Source of the DNA: Pseudomonas neuropathica
GTDB taxonomy: Bacteria; Pseudomonadota; Gammaproteobacteria; Pseudomonadales; Pseudomonadaceae
Length of the DNA stretch: 64,000 nucleotides
Direction of reading: 5' to 3'
Assembly (NCBI RefSeq): GCF_015461835.1
Contig: NZ_JACOPX010000020.1
Location: 1-64,000, forward strand
Made by a program: the position numbers and the translations under genes. Below, one piece after another: positions 9,049 to 17,089 of this stretch; within the stretch, counting starts at the first letter, position 1, and each line of letters begins with the position of its first letter. The notes beneath the pieces are model-generated. The model had not been told where the DNA came from and did no database searches. It saw only the letters and a program-made list of their open reading frames with translations.

Positions 9049-9264
9049 ATGGAACGTACACTCAGTTCCGAACTGTTCTTCGAAGACAAAGCTGTAAACA
9101 CCCAGGCTTCCCTGCCTCTGCGCGTTATCGCCAACCTGATGTTGTGGCAGCGCCGCATCTCCAGCCGCCATCAACTGGCTCGTCTGGATTCGCGTCTGCT
9201 GGCTGACGCCGGTATCAGCGAAGCACAACGCTACGAAGAGCTGAGCAAGCCGTTCTGGCGCTAA
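9049..9264 (+). CDS. DUF1127 small protein, first copy
   Basis: 71-aa basic protein with a C-terminal DUF1127 (YjiS-like) domain: WQRRISSRHQLARLDSRLLADAGI and the terminal SEAQRYEELSKPFWR. Function is not established for this copy; DUF1127 proteins elsewhere have been tied to RNA binding and nutrient or stress responses. I prefer the ATG at 9049: GGAAGG sits about 9 bases before it, whereas it touches the upstream ATG at 9040. A second DUF1127 gene with the same KPFWR end lies 258 bp downstream. Confidence 0.85.
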   Translation: MERTLSSELFFEDKAVNTQASLPLRVIANLMLWQRRISSRHQLARLDSRLLADAGISEAQRYEELSKPFWR

Positions 9265-9321
9265 GTAGCGTCGCTGGCTCTGGTCGTTAGACCCACCGCC
9301 AGCAACCCGAATTGATCAAAC

Positions 9322-9353
9322 GAAACCCGTCGTGGGAAACCACGACGGGTTTC
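9322..9353 (+). terminator. Hairpin terminator after first DUF1127 gene
   Basis: Perfect 14-bp stem GAAACCCGTCGTGG / CCACGACGGGTTTC with a GAAA tetraloop, followed by CGTCGTTT. It separates the two DUF1127 genes into independent units. Confidence 0.8.
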
Positions 9354-9522
9354 GTCGTTTCCGGGAGCAAAAAATCCCGGTACACCTGCTGATACCGACG
9401 ACCGGTACAGTTTTATTTAATTTCAATCTGAGCCAGTACAATTTTGCTCGAGTGTATCTGCATCTCTGTCTATCACAGGCTCAACATGACCTCCCGCCTT
9501 CTCCGGTGAAAGGAATACGCCC

Positions 9523-9732
9523 ATGAAAGACTTACAGGATGTTTCAGAAACTTCGAGCCTTCCGGTTGCTCGCCGGAACGCTCTGCGGCGCTTGTTTGGC
9601 GGTCTTTGGGAGTACCTGGAGCGCGCCAGAACGCGGCGACTGCTGGCTCAACTGGATGGCCGTGACCTCGCCGATCTTGGCCTCAGCCACGCCGATCGCC
9701 TCCATGAGCTGGATAAGCCGTTCTGGCGCTAG
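9523..9732 (+). CDS. DUF1127 small protein, second copy
   Basis: 69-aa Arg-rich protein with the DUF1127 domain in its C-terminal half (YLERARTRRLLAQLDGRDLA, ending HELDKPFWR). It is diverged from the first copy in the N-terminal 25 residues but shares the domain and terminal motif. AAAGGA lies about 8 bases before the ATG. A GTACAG-type motif like that of the first copy lies upstream, suggesting joint control. Role unknown. Confidence 0.85.
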   Translation: MKDLQDVSETSSLPVARRNALRRLFGGLWEYLERARTRRLLAQLDGRDLADLGLSHADRLHELDKPFWR

Positions 9733-9866
9733 CATTTTGCCCACTGTGCGAACCTCGCAAAGCAGGCCTAATATCCACGCAGAACGTGGCGAATACTGTG
9801 TCACTGGCGTCTGACTCCTCAGATACCGAGCCACCTCTCAATACGGTTTATCCAAAGGAGTTACCC

Positions 9867-10184
9867 ATGTCCCGTCTTCGTTTGCTCAGTGCTGCCGCCC
9901 TGCTGGCCGTGGCTGCCAACGCCAGCGCCACCAGCTTCATCGTGACCACCGACGCTGTTGTCGGTGCACTGAAATCCTCGTCCGACGCCACCTCCGACGT
10001 TTCCTCGTCGTTCCGTGATGACAAAATCGTCCTCGCCGCCCGTGACGACGCTGCCAGCTTCGTGGCCAGCGAAGGCGAAATCCGTGGTGTGAAACTGGAA
10101 AGCGCGCTGGATCACATTCGTCATCAGGCCCCACAGCTACAAGCTACCGACGCGCAGTTGGCTCAAGCCATCCTGACGATCTAA
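9867..10184 (+). CDS. DUF2388 secreted protein, copy 1
   Basis: 105-aa protein with a signal peptide (MSRLRLLSAAALLAVAANASA, cleavage after ASA) and the DUF2388 core: TTDAVVGAL, SSFRDDKIVLAARDDAASFV, GEIRGVKLESALDHIR and the LAQAILTI end. It is predicted periplasmic or secreted. The start is the ATG at 9867 with AAAGGAG upstream; an in-frame start at 9786 would bury the signal peptide. First of three tandem paralogues preceding a large DUF4105 gene. Biochemical role unknown. Confidence 0.85.
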   Translation: MSRLRLLSAAALLAVAANASATSFIVTTDAVVGALKSSSDATSDVSSSFRDDKIVLAARDDAASFVASEGEIRGVKLESALDHIRHQAPQLQATDAQLAQAILTI

Positions 10185-10199
10185 GCGCCTGACACCGTT

Positions 10200-10222
10200 C
10201 GGGACACGCCGGTCGTGTCCCG
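10200..10222 (+). terminator. GC hairpin between DUF2388 copies 1 and 2
   Basis: Stem CGGGACACG / CGTGTCCCG with a 5-base loop, 15 bp after copy 1. No clear T-run follows (ATGTTTCGG), so it may only attenuate or protect the mRNA end. Confidence 0.5.
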
Positions 10223-10291
10223 ATGTTTCGGCGCTGGCTCTGGTCCGGGCATTGCGCTAGCCTTTGGGCTCGCTAACCAATACCGAGTCTC

Positions 10292-10609
10292 ATGCGTTTT
10301 CTTTCAAATTTGCTGATCCCTTCTGTTCTGCTAACCGCTGGCTGGGCTACGTCAGTGGACGCCTTCGATGCTTTTAACGCGTCGACCCAAGGCACCGTCG
10401 TCAGTGGTTACGCCACCAGCATGGTGTCTTCCGCACCGTTCGACCGTAAACTGCTGCTCGCGGCCCACGATGACGCCGCCGCATTTGTTGCCAGTGACGG
10501 TGAATGGCGTGGTGCTCGACTGGAATCCGCGCTGCATTACCTGCGCAAAACCCGGCCGAAACTTCATGTCAGCGACCTTGAACTGGCAGAGGCAATTCTC
10601 GTCCAATAG
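10292..10609 (+). CDS. DUF2388 secreted protein, copy 2
   Basis: 105 aa with a signal peptide (MRFLSNLLIPSVLLTAGWATSVDA) and the same DUF2388 pattern: FDRKLLLAAHDDAAAFVASD, GEWRGARLESALHYLR, LELAEAILVQ. The most diverged of the three in its first 50 residues. 43 bp separate it from copy 3, so the two are probably co-transcribed with the DUF4105 gene. Function unknown. Confidence 0.84.
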   Translation: MRFLSNLLIPSVLLTAGWATSVDAFDAFNASTQGTVVSGYATSMVSSAPFDRKLLLAAHDDAAAFVASDGEWRGARLESALHYLRKTRPKLHVSDLELAEAILVQ

Positions 10610-10652
10610 TTATCCTGTACCCCTGTTATCCTTGCCCTTCCGGAGTCGTTCC

Positions 10653-10973
10653 ATGCGTAGCCCGCTGATTGCTGCCGCCCTTGGCCTGTTTTTGTTGGCC
10701 GACGTGGCCCAGGCGCACACCCTGGTAGCCACCAGTAACATCATCGTTCGTGCCTCCCAGCGCACTATCGATTTCACTTCCGACACCACCACGTCGATCC
10801 GCGATTCGAAAATCATCCGCGAAGCACATGATGATGCCGCCAGTTTCGTCGCCACTAACGGTGATATCCGTGGCGCGCATCTGGAAGCCGCGCTCAACAC
10901 CCTGCGCACCCGTGTGCCGGAAGCGCGCGACGCCAGCGATCAGGTTCTCGCCGAAGCCATCCTCGCACTGTGA
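10653..10973 (+). CDS. DUF2388 secreted protein, copy 3
   Basis: 106 aa with a signal peptide (MRSPLIAAALGLFLLADVAQA, cleavage after AQA) and the DUF2388 core: TTTSIRDSKIIREAHDDAAS, GDIRGAHLEAALNTLR, VLAEAILAL. A CGGAG ribosome site precedes the ATG at 10653. Its TGA stop overlaps the GTG start of the next gene (GTGA), a sign of translational coupling, so product levels of this small protein and the large DUF4105 protein are probably linked. Confidence 0.86.
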   Translation: MRSPLIAAALGLFLLADVAQAHTLVATSNIIVRASQRTIDFTSDTTTSIRDSKIIREAHDDAASFVATNGDIRGAHLEAALNTLRTRVPEARDASDQVLAEAILAL

Positions 10974-12931
10974 AGTCACTCGGCACCTGGCTGCTGGCCG
11001 GGGCGTTGTTGCTGCTTGGCAACAGCGCCCACGCCGGCCTGCAATTGCGGCTCAAGACTGACGGTCTGAGCCCCGCCCAACAACAGGCCAGCCAGGCGCT
11101 GATCGATGAGGCGATGCAAAAGCTGCCGCCGAGCTTTATCGAGCGGCTGGATCGGCGCATCGATGTCGGCTGGACCGACGACATGCCCGCCAACGCCTAC
11201 GGCCAGGCCACGCTTGTTGCCGAACTCGATCTGAATCGCAAACTGCTGGCCAGCCTCACTGACGGCAGTGCAGCCAAAGAAAAAACCAATCGCCCCCACG
11301 GCACTGTGCGCCAGGAATTGCTCGCCACGGTATTGCACGAAATTACCCACATTTACGATCGCGCGCGTTTGTGGCCGGACGCCGAGCGCACGCTAATCCA
11401 GCGCTGCACCCGCCGCTTCAACAGCGCTGGGCTGATCGGCATTCCCGATGAGTGTCGCGGCCAGAACGGCCGGCGTTTCACCCTCAGTGATGACCCACGC
11501 CTGCTCGATCTCGCCGGTTGGCAGCAATACGTCGGCCGTCGGGGTGAGCGCGAACAACACAACCGCCAGATCGCGCGCAGCCCGGACCTGTACGAAATCT
11601 CCAGCCCCAAGGAGTTCGTCGCGGTCAACATGGAGTATTTCCTCCTCGACCCGAGCTACGCCTGCCGCCGCCCGGCGCTGTATCGCTATTACCAGCAGCA
11701 CTTCGGCTGGGCGCCACCGGCCAAGGACACCTGCAGCAAGACGTTCTCGTTCCTCAATGCCGGCAACGACTTCGCCAAGCAACCTTTGGGGCAGGTCGAT
11801 CCCGAGCGGGTGTATGCCGTTGACTACCTGCTGGCCGAGGCCAATCAGAACTGGGTCAGCCGCTGGGGCCACAGCATGTTGCGCCTGGTGATCTGCGCAC
11901 CGGGTCGCCCGCGCGGGCCGGATTGCCGACTCGATCTGGACCAGCATCTGGTGTTGTCCTACCGCGCCTTTGTCGGTGATGTACAGCTGTCGAGCTGGGA
12001 CGGACTGGTCGGCAAGTACCCGTCGCGCCTGTTCGTGCTGCCGCTCGCGCAGGTCATCGACGAATACACCAAGACCGAACTGCGCAGCCTCGCTTCCGTG
12101 CCGCTGAACCTGTCACGGGACGAGATCGAAGGCGTGGTCGAACACGCCGCCGAAATGCACTGGAGCTACGACGGCAACTACTTCTTCCTCTCCAACAACT
12201 GTGCGGTGGAAGGTCTGAAGCTGTTGCGCAGCGGCAGTGACAACAGCCAGTTCGTGGGTCTGGACAGCATCATGCCCAATGGCTTGCTGGAAGTGATGAA
12301 GGGCCGTGGTCTGGCGGACACCAGTGTGCTGGATGATCCGAAAGAAGCGTTGCGTCTTGGCTACCGCTTCGACTCGTTCCGTGATCGCTATCAGGCCATG
12401 TTCGATGTGCTGAAGAAGCAATTGCCGATCAAACAGAACACCGTCGAGGAATGGCTTTCGCTGACAGCCGAAGAACGCCGTGAGTGGTTTGAGCGCGCCG
12501 ACTTGCGTACCAGCGCCGCCCTGCTGCTGTTGGAGCAGGCGAGCTATCGACGCCAGTTGTTGCTGGCTCAGGATGAGGTCAAGCAACGCTACCTCGGCGC
12601 GCGGGAGCTGGAAAACGGCGGCATGGACAAGGCCAACGCGACCTTGCAGGAAATCCTCGCCAACAGCGGGTTCCTTAGCCGTCCGGCGGAATTGCTCGAT
12701 TCCAAGGGTTACGGATTGCCGCAGCCAACCGAGTTCAGTCGACTCGAAGCAGAGAGCAGTCAACGGCAGAAGAAGTTGCTCGCGCTGTCGGGTGATCTCG
12801 ACGCCGAAGTGCGCAAGTTGCTGGAGTCCAAGCGGGCTGCGGAAATTGCGGCCAGTGAGGAGAACGTGAAGCAGATCGGCGCGCATCTGCGCAAACTGCA
12901 CAAGGCCTCCGGCGGATTGGAGCTGCCCTGA
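10970..12931 (+). CDS. Periplasmic DUF4105 protein with N-terminal HEXXH metalloprotease-like domain
   Basis: 653 aa. A signal peptide (MKSLGTWLLAGALLLLGNSAHA) precedes an N-terminal region with an HEITH motif (H123-H127) and a downstream SPKEFVAVNMEYF segment whose glutamate could be the third zinc ligand. The middle part is the DUF4105/Lnb N-terminal-like domain, with WGHSML (H301) and SNNC (C411), a His...Cys layout that recalls permuted NlpC/P60-type hydrolases. The C-terminal ~200 residues are helical and charged. The GTG start overlaps the stop of DUF2388 copy 3 by 4 bases. I infer a periplasmic hydrolase; the substrate is unknown, and the neighbouring DUF2388 proteins are candidate partners. 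Confidence 0.82.
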   Translation: MKSLGTWLLAGALLLLGNSAHAGLQLRLKTDGLSPAQQQASQALIDEAMQKLPPSFIERLDRRIDVGWTDDMPANAYGQATLVAELDLNRKLLASLTDGSAAKEKTNRPHGTVRQELLATVLHEITHIYDRARLWPDAERTLIQRCTRRFNSAGLIGIPDECRGQNGRRFTLSDDPRLLDLAGWQQYVGRRGEREQHNRQIARSPDLYEISSPKEFVAVNMEYFLLDPSYACRRPALYRYYQQHFGWAPPAKDTCSKTFSFLNAGNDFAKQPLGQVDPERVYAVDYLLAEANQNWVSRWGHSMLRLVICAPGRPRGPDCRLDLDQHLVLSYRAFVGDVQLSSWDGLVGKYPSRLFVLPLAQVIDEYTKTELRSLASVPLNLSRDEIEGVVEHAAEMHWSYDGNYFFLSNNCAVEGLKLLRSGSDNSQFVGLDSIMPNGLLEVMKGRGLADTSVLDDPKEALRLGYRFDSFRDRYQAMFDVLKKQLPIKQNTVEEWLSLTAEERREWFERADLRTSAALLLLEQASYRRQLLLAQDEVKQRYLGARELENGGMDKANATLQEILANSGFLSRPAELLDSKGYGLPQPTEFSRLEAESSQRQKKLLALSGDLDAEVRKLLESKRAAEIAASEENVKQIGAHLRKLHKASGGLELP

Positions 12932-12966
12932 AAAAAAGACCGCAGCCAATGGCTGCGGTCTTTTTT
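12932..12966. terminator. Bidirectional terminator between convergent genes
   Basis: Stem AAAGACCGCAGCC / GGCTGCGGTCTTT with an AAT loop, flanked by an A-run and a T-run, directly after the DUF4105 stop. It serves this operon and the convergent CigR-like gene. Confidence 0.92.
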
Positions 12967-12978
12967 ATTGCCTGCAGA

Positions 12979-13434
12979 TCAATACAAAACGCCATCGAGA
13001 ATTTCGTAGACGATCCCGGTGCCCACCGCGATCAGCACAATATCCCCACCCGCCCGGCGCCATTCGTAACCTGGGTACACCGGCAGACGACCTAACGCCC
13101 GATTATCCAGACGCTCGCCGTAATAGCCGTGCGGCAACGGCCGGCCACGCTCCAGATGAATCCCCGGAGGCGGCGGTGCGCCGCGCACGAAGTAGCCATG
13201 GTTATCGCGAATGGTCTGGCGCACCGGGCCGAAGTCGTGCGGCGGCGGGCCGCCACGGTGATCGTTTGGCGGGCCACGATGATCATCGCGATGATCATTA
13301 CCATGGTTGTTGTATTGGCCCTGCTGTGGGCCGCCGTGGTCGTGATCGTCGCGCGGATCGGCGCTGGCCAGCAGCGGTGTCACGCTGATCATCAGCACGC
13401 CCAGTCCGGCCATCAGACGTTTCGGCATTTTCAT
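12979..13434 (-). CDS. CigR/RcnB-like secreted protein
   Basis: 151 aa: a signal peptide (MKMPKRLMAGLGVLMISVTPLLASA), a His/Asp/Gly/Pro-rich low-complexity segment (about residues 27-75, with DDHDHGGPQQG and HRGGPPPHDF), then an RcnB-like domain (GYYGERLDNRALGRLPVYPG, YEWRRAGGDIVLIAV). Similar proteins are annotated as CigR-family or RcnB-family. The His/Asp-rich stretch suggests metal binding, but that is inference. I chose the ATG at 13434, 8-9 bases after GAGG; a GTG at 13449 overlaps that ribosome site. Confidence 0.75.
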   Translation of the reverse strand: MKMPKRLMAGLGVLMISVTPLLASADPRDDHDHGGPQQGQYNNHGNDHRDDHRGPPNDHRGGPPPHDFGPVRQTIRDNHGYFVRGAPPPPGIHLERGRPLPHGYYGERLDNRALGRLPVYPGYEWRRAGGDIVLIAVGTGIVYEILDGVLY

Positions 13435-13460
13435 CGGGTATTTCCTCACGGCACAAACAG

Positions 13461-13494
13461 CAAAAAGGGATTCAGAACGTGGTTCTGAATCCCT
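13461..13494 (-). terminator. Rho-independent terminator of trpBA
   Basis: Read on the minus strand, AGGGATTCAGAAC / GTTCTGAATCCCT (13-bp perfect stem, 3-base loop) is followed by TTTTTG. It lies 63 bp after the trpA stop and upstream of the CigR-like start, so the latter is not part of the trp operon. Confidence 0.9.
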
Positions 13495-13556
13495 CGGTCT
13501 TGCTGGATTAGTCTGTGTCGCGAGGCGCTAATTCCTCTGTATCAGGAACTTTACCT

Positions 13557-14369
13557 TCAGCTGACGCGGGCCTTACGCACGCCTTCGGAGAGAGCCGAGC
13601 ACAGGCTCAGCACGCCGTCGATGGCCTGGTCGGGTGTGGTCGCGTTGGCGATGTGATCGATCAATGCCGAACCCACCACCACACCGTCGGCCAGACGCGC
13701 GATGGACGCCGCTTGCTCCGGCGTGCGGATGCCGAAACCGATGCTGATCGGCAGATCGGTATGGCGACGTAGACGGGTCACCGCCTCTTCAACGTGCTCC
13801 AGCGTCGCCGCGCCGGCACCGGTCACACCGGCGACCGACACGTAGTAAACGAAACCGGAACTGCCATTAAGCACCTTCGGCAGACGCGCATCGTCGGTGG
13901 TCGGCGTGGTCAGGCGGATGAAGTCCAGACCCGCAGCCTGCGCCGGGTCGCACAGCTCGGCGTTGTGCTCAGGCGGCATGTCGACCACGATCAGGCCATC
14001 GACGCCAGCCTCTTTCGCATCGGCGATGAAGCGCTCAACGCCGTACATGTGGATCGGGTTGAAGTAGCCCATCAGCACCAGCGGGGTGTCGCTGTTGCCC
14101 TCGCGGAACTCGCGAACCATTCGCAGGGTTTTCAGCAGATTCTGCTTGGCGCCCAACGCACGGATGTTCGCCAGTTGAATCGCCGGGCCGTCGGCCATCG
14201 GGTCGGTGAACGGCATGCCCAACTCGATCACGTCGGCGCCAGCACCCGGCAAGCCTTTGAGGATCGCCAGCGAGGTGTCGTAGTCCGGGTCACCGGCGGT
14301 GACGAAGGTCACCAGCGCAGCGCGGTTCTGTTCTTTGAGGTCGGCAAAACGGGTTTGCAGGCGGCTCAT
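13557..14369 (-). CDS. trpA: Tryptophan synthase alpha chain
   Basis: 270-aa TIM-barrel enzyme that cleaves indole-3-glycerol phosphate to indole and glyceraldehyde-3-phosphate; indole is channelled to TrpB. The catalytic acids E49 (VIELGMPFTDP) and D60 (MADGPAIQ) are present, as is the phosphate-binding GFGIRTPEQ. It overlaps trpB by one base. Expression is expected to be driven by TrpI with indoleglycerol phosphate, as known for fluorescent pseudomonads. Confidence 0.97.
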   Translation of the reverse strand: MSRLQTRFADLKEQNRAALVTFVTAGDPDYDTSLAILKGLPGAGADVIELGMPFTDPMADGPAIQLANIRALGAKQNLLKTLRMVREFREGNSDTPLVLMGYFNPIHMYGVERFIADAKEAGVDGLIVVDMPPEHNAELCDPAQAAGLDFIRLTTPTTDDARLPKVLNGSSGFVYYVSVAGVTGAGAATLEHVEEAVTRLRRHTDLPISIGFGIRTPEQAASIARLADGVVVGSALIDHIANATTPDQAIDGVLSLCSALSEGVRKARVS

Positions 14370-15601
14370 CAGTGTTTCTCCTGCTTAGACTGTTCCATAT
14401 GGTGCATGACGGTCTGCATGTCTTTGTCACCACGGCCGGAAAGGTTGACCACCATCAGGTGATCCTTCGGCAGCTTCGGTGCACGTTTGAACACTTCAGC
14501 CAAGGCGTGGGCGCTTTCCAGGGCAGGAATGATCCCTTCCAGGCGGCAGCATTTGTGGAACGCATCCAGCGCTTCGTCGTCGGTCACCGAGGTGTACTGA
14601 ACGCGGCCGATGTCATGCAACCACGCGTGTTCAGGACCAATGCCTGGGTAATCGAGGCCGGCGGAAATCGAGTGGGCGTCGATGATCTGGCCGTCGTCGT
14701 CCTGCAGCAGGAAGGTACGGTTGCCGTGCAGCACACCCGGAACGCCGCCATTCAGGCTCGCCGCATGCTTGCCGGTTTCAATGCCGTAACCGGCGGCTTC
14801 AACACCGATGATCTCAACGCTCTTGTCGTCGAGGAACGGGTGGAACAGGCCCATCGCATTGGAACCGCCGCCGATGCACGCCACCAGGCTGTCCGGCAGA
14901 CGACCTTCCTGAGCCTGCAACTGATCGCGGGTTTCCTTGCCGATGACGGCCTGGAAGTCGCGAACCATTGCTGGATAAGGGTGCGGGCCGGCCACGGTGC
15001 CGATCAGGTAGAACGTGTTGTCGACGTTGGTCACCCAGTCACGCAGGGCTTCGTTCATCGCGTCTTTAAGGGTGCCGGTGCCGGCCACGACCGGAATTAC
15101 CTCAGCGCCCAACAGCTTCATGCGAAAGACGTTGGCCTGCTGACGTTCGATGTCAGTGGTGCCCATGTAGATCACGCAGTCCAGACCGAAACGTGCGGCG
15201 ACGGTGGCAGTGGCCACGCCGTGCATGCCGGCGCCGGTCTCGGCGATGATGCGTTTCTTGCCCATGCGCCGTGCCAGCAGGATCTGGCCGATGCAGTTGT
15301 TGATCTTGTGCGCGCCGGTGTGGTTCAGCTCTTCACGCTTGAGGTAAATCTTCGCGCCGCCGCAGAACTCGGTCAGGCGTTCGGCGAAGTACAGTGGGCT
15401 CGGACGCCCGACGTAGTCACGCTGGAAGTAGGCCAATTCTTCTTTGAACGCCGGATCTTCCTTGGCCGCTTCGTATTCGCGGGCCAGGTCGAGGATCAAC
15501 GGCATCAGGGTTTCCGCCACGTAGCGGCCACCGAACGAACCGAACAGGCCGTTGGCGTCAGGGCCGTTACGCAGATCAGAGGTGTTCAAAGTCTGGGTCA
15601 T
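14369..15601 (-). CDS. trpB: Tryptophan synthase beta chain
   Basis: 410-aa PLP enzyme condensing indole with serine to give tryptophan. The PLP lysine is K99 in HTGAHKINN, and the phosphate-binding CIGGGSNAMG loop is present. Forms alpha2-beta2 with TrpA encoded immediately downstream. Divergent from trpI with a 114-bp gap. The ATG at 15601 starts MTQTLNTSDLRNGPD, the usual N-terminus in Pseudomonas. Confidence 0.97.
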   Translation of the reverse strand: MTQTLNTSDLRNGPDANGLFGSFGGRYVAETLMPLILDLAREYEAAKEDPAFKEELAYFQRDYVGRPSPLYFAERLTEFCGGAKIYLKREELNHTGAHKINNCIGQILLARRMGKKRIIAETGAGMHGVATATVAARFGLDCVIYMGTTDIERQQANVFRMKLLGAEVIPVVAGTGTLKDAMNEALRDWVTNVDNTFYLIGTVAGPHPYPAMVRDFQAVIGKETRDQLQAQEGRLPDSLVACIGGGSNAMGLFHPFLDDKSVEIIGVEAAGYGIETGKHAASLNGGVPGVLHGNRTFLLQDDDGQIIDAHSISAGLDYPGIGPEHAWLHDIGRVQYTSVTDDEALDAFHKCCRLEGIIPALESAHALAEVFKRAPKLPKDHLMVVNLSGRGDKDMQTVMHHMEQSKQEKH

Positions 15602-15715
15602 GAGTTGCTCCAGGTGAATTCGGGTGAGAAGACAATGACGACCACTCTACCCCTGACCTTCTATGCTGAAAACCGATAAGATCGCCACAACCTGTCAGGA
15701 AAACTCACAGATACC
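15602..15715. promoter_or_regulatory. trpB-trpI divergent control region
   Basis: 114-bp divergent gap. It holds CCTGAC (near 15652) and GTCAGG (near 15694) in inverted orientation around an AT-richer centre. TrpI of P. aeruginosa is known to bind this gap and activate trpBA with indoleglycerol phosphate; the exact sites here are my guess. Confidence 0.5.
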
Positions 15716-16633
15716 ATGAGCCAAGACCTTCCCCCGCTGAACGCCTTGCGTGCGTTCGAAGCCACCGCCCGGCTGAATAGCGTCAGTCAGGCTGCCGAAC
15801 AGCTGCACGTCACCCATGGCGCGGTCAGTCGTCAGCTCAAGGTGCTGGAAGAACACCTTGGCGTCAGTCTGTTCGCCAAGGATGGGCGCGGCTTGAAACT
15901 CACAGATGCCGGTATACGTTTACGCGATGCCAGTGGCGAGGCGTTTGATCGCTTGCGCAGTGTTTGCGCTGAACTGACGCAAAGCACGGCGGATGCGCCG
16001 TTTGTACTCGGCTGCTCTGGAAGCCTGCTGGCGCGCTGGTTTATTCCGCGCTTGGGGCGGTTGAATGCCGAGCTGCCGGATTTGCGTTTGCATCTATCGG
16101 CGGGTGAAGGCGATCTCGATCCAAGACGTCCGGGGCTGGATGCTTTGCTGCTGTTCGCCGAGCCGCCATGGCCGGCAGACATGCAGGTTTACGAATTGGC
16201 TGCAGAACGCATCGGCCCGGTCATGAGTCCGCTGTTCAGTGGTTATCAACGTCTGCAAACCGCGTCAGCCTCGGCCCTGCTCAATGAGCCGCTGCTGCAC
16301 ACAACTTCTCGCCCACAAGCTTGGCCAAGCTGGGCACAGCAAAGCAACCTCGACGCAAAAGCGTTGAAGCTCGGGCAAGGTTTCGAGCATTTGTATTATT
16401 TGCTGGAAGCAGCGGTCGCTGGTCTCGGCGTAGCCATCGCGCCGGAGCCGCTGGTGACGGAAGATTTGAAGGCCGGTCGCCTGGTTGCGCCATGGGGCTT
16501 TTGTGAAACCCCGGCGCAACTGGCGTTATGGCTACCCAAGCGCGCCGCAGACGGGCGCGCCCGGCAACTGGCGCAATGGCTCAAGAACGAGCTGCGCCAG
16601 ACGGATCACTCGCCGCGCTTGAACAGCAAGTAA
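15716..16633 (+). CDS. trpI: LysR-type activator of trpBA
   Basis: 305 aa. The N-terminal HTH (about residues 6-65: NALRAFEATARLNSVSQAAE, HVTHGAVSRQLKVLEEHLGV) is followed by a substrate-binding-like domain. Its place divergent from trpBA identifies it as TrpI. Its last 28 bp overlap the 3' end of the convergent DUF883 gene, so the two transcripts can pair at their ends. Confidence 0.94.
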   Translation: MSQDLPPLNALRAFEATARLNSVSQAAEQLHVTHGAVSRQLKVLEEHLGVSLFAKDGRGLKLTDAGIRLRDASGEAFDRLRSVCAELTQSTADAPFVLGCSGSLLARWFIPRLGRLNAELPDLRLHLSAGEGDLDPRRPGLDALLLFAEPPWPADMQVYELAAERIGPVMSPLFSGYQRLQTASASALLNEPLLHTTSRPQAWPSWAQQSNLDAKALKLGQGFEHLYYLLEAAVAGLGVAIAPEPLVTEDLKAGRLVAPWGFCETPAQLALWLPKRAADGRARQLAQWLKNELRQTDHSPRLNSK

Positions 16634-16932
16634 GCCGCCAGCAGACCGATTGCACCGACGGCCACACCGGCCGTCGTCCATGGATGTTCCTGAGCGTAAT
16701 CACGGGTGGCGATCCCGGTTTCGCGGGTTTTCACTTTGACTTCTTCATAGGCATCGCTGAGCAGATGGCGCGAGTGCTTCAGCGCACTTTCGGCATTGCT
16801 TTTCAGCGCCTTGAGGGTCTTGCGCGACTCGTCCGAAGCGTCGTCCTTCAAGCTTTCCAACGATTTGAGCAGACTCTCGATCTCGGCTTCCATGCTTTGC
16901 AACGAGGCTTTACGTAAAGAGGTGTTGGCCAT
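16606..16932 (-). CDS. DUF883 (YqjD/ElaB-like) membrane-anchored protein
   Basis: 108 aa: an amphipathic helical region (MEAEIESLLKSLESLKDDAS...LKSNAESALKHSRHLL) then a C-terminal membrane helix (TTAGVAVGAIGLLAAYLLF). This is the layout of YqjD/ElaB proteins, which tether ribosomes to the inner membrane in stationary phase in E. coli; that role is unproven here. The start is the ATG at 16932 behind GGAGAG. Its 3' end overlaps the convergent trpI end. Confidence 0.85.
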   Translation of the reverse strand: MANTSLRKASLQSMEAEIESLLKSLESLKDDASDESRKTLKALKSNAESALKHSRHLLSDAYEEVKVKTRETGIATRDYAQEHPWTTAGVAVGAIGLLAAYLLFKRGE

Positions 16933-17008
16933 GGTGGCTCTCCTGCATTGGTGATGAGTGGCGTGTGTTGGTTGGGACTTCAGCGGTTTGAGAAAGTGCA
17001 GAAAATCT

Positions 17009-17036
17009 GAACTTCGCCTGCGCGATGCCGCCGAAA
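17009..17036 (+). promoter_or_regulatory. Weak AlgU-like promoter before dodecin
   Basis: GAACTT (17009-17014), a 16-base spacer, then CCGAAA. The -35 is perfect for AlgU (sigma-22) but the -10 departs from TCTGA/TCAAA. It lies 54 bp before the dodecin ATG. Confidence 0.3.
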
Positions 17037-17089
17037 TCAACAGTGCAGATTCACTGCTAGTCTCAATTCCACACGCCAAGGAGATCGTT

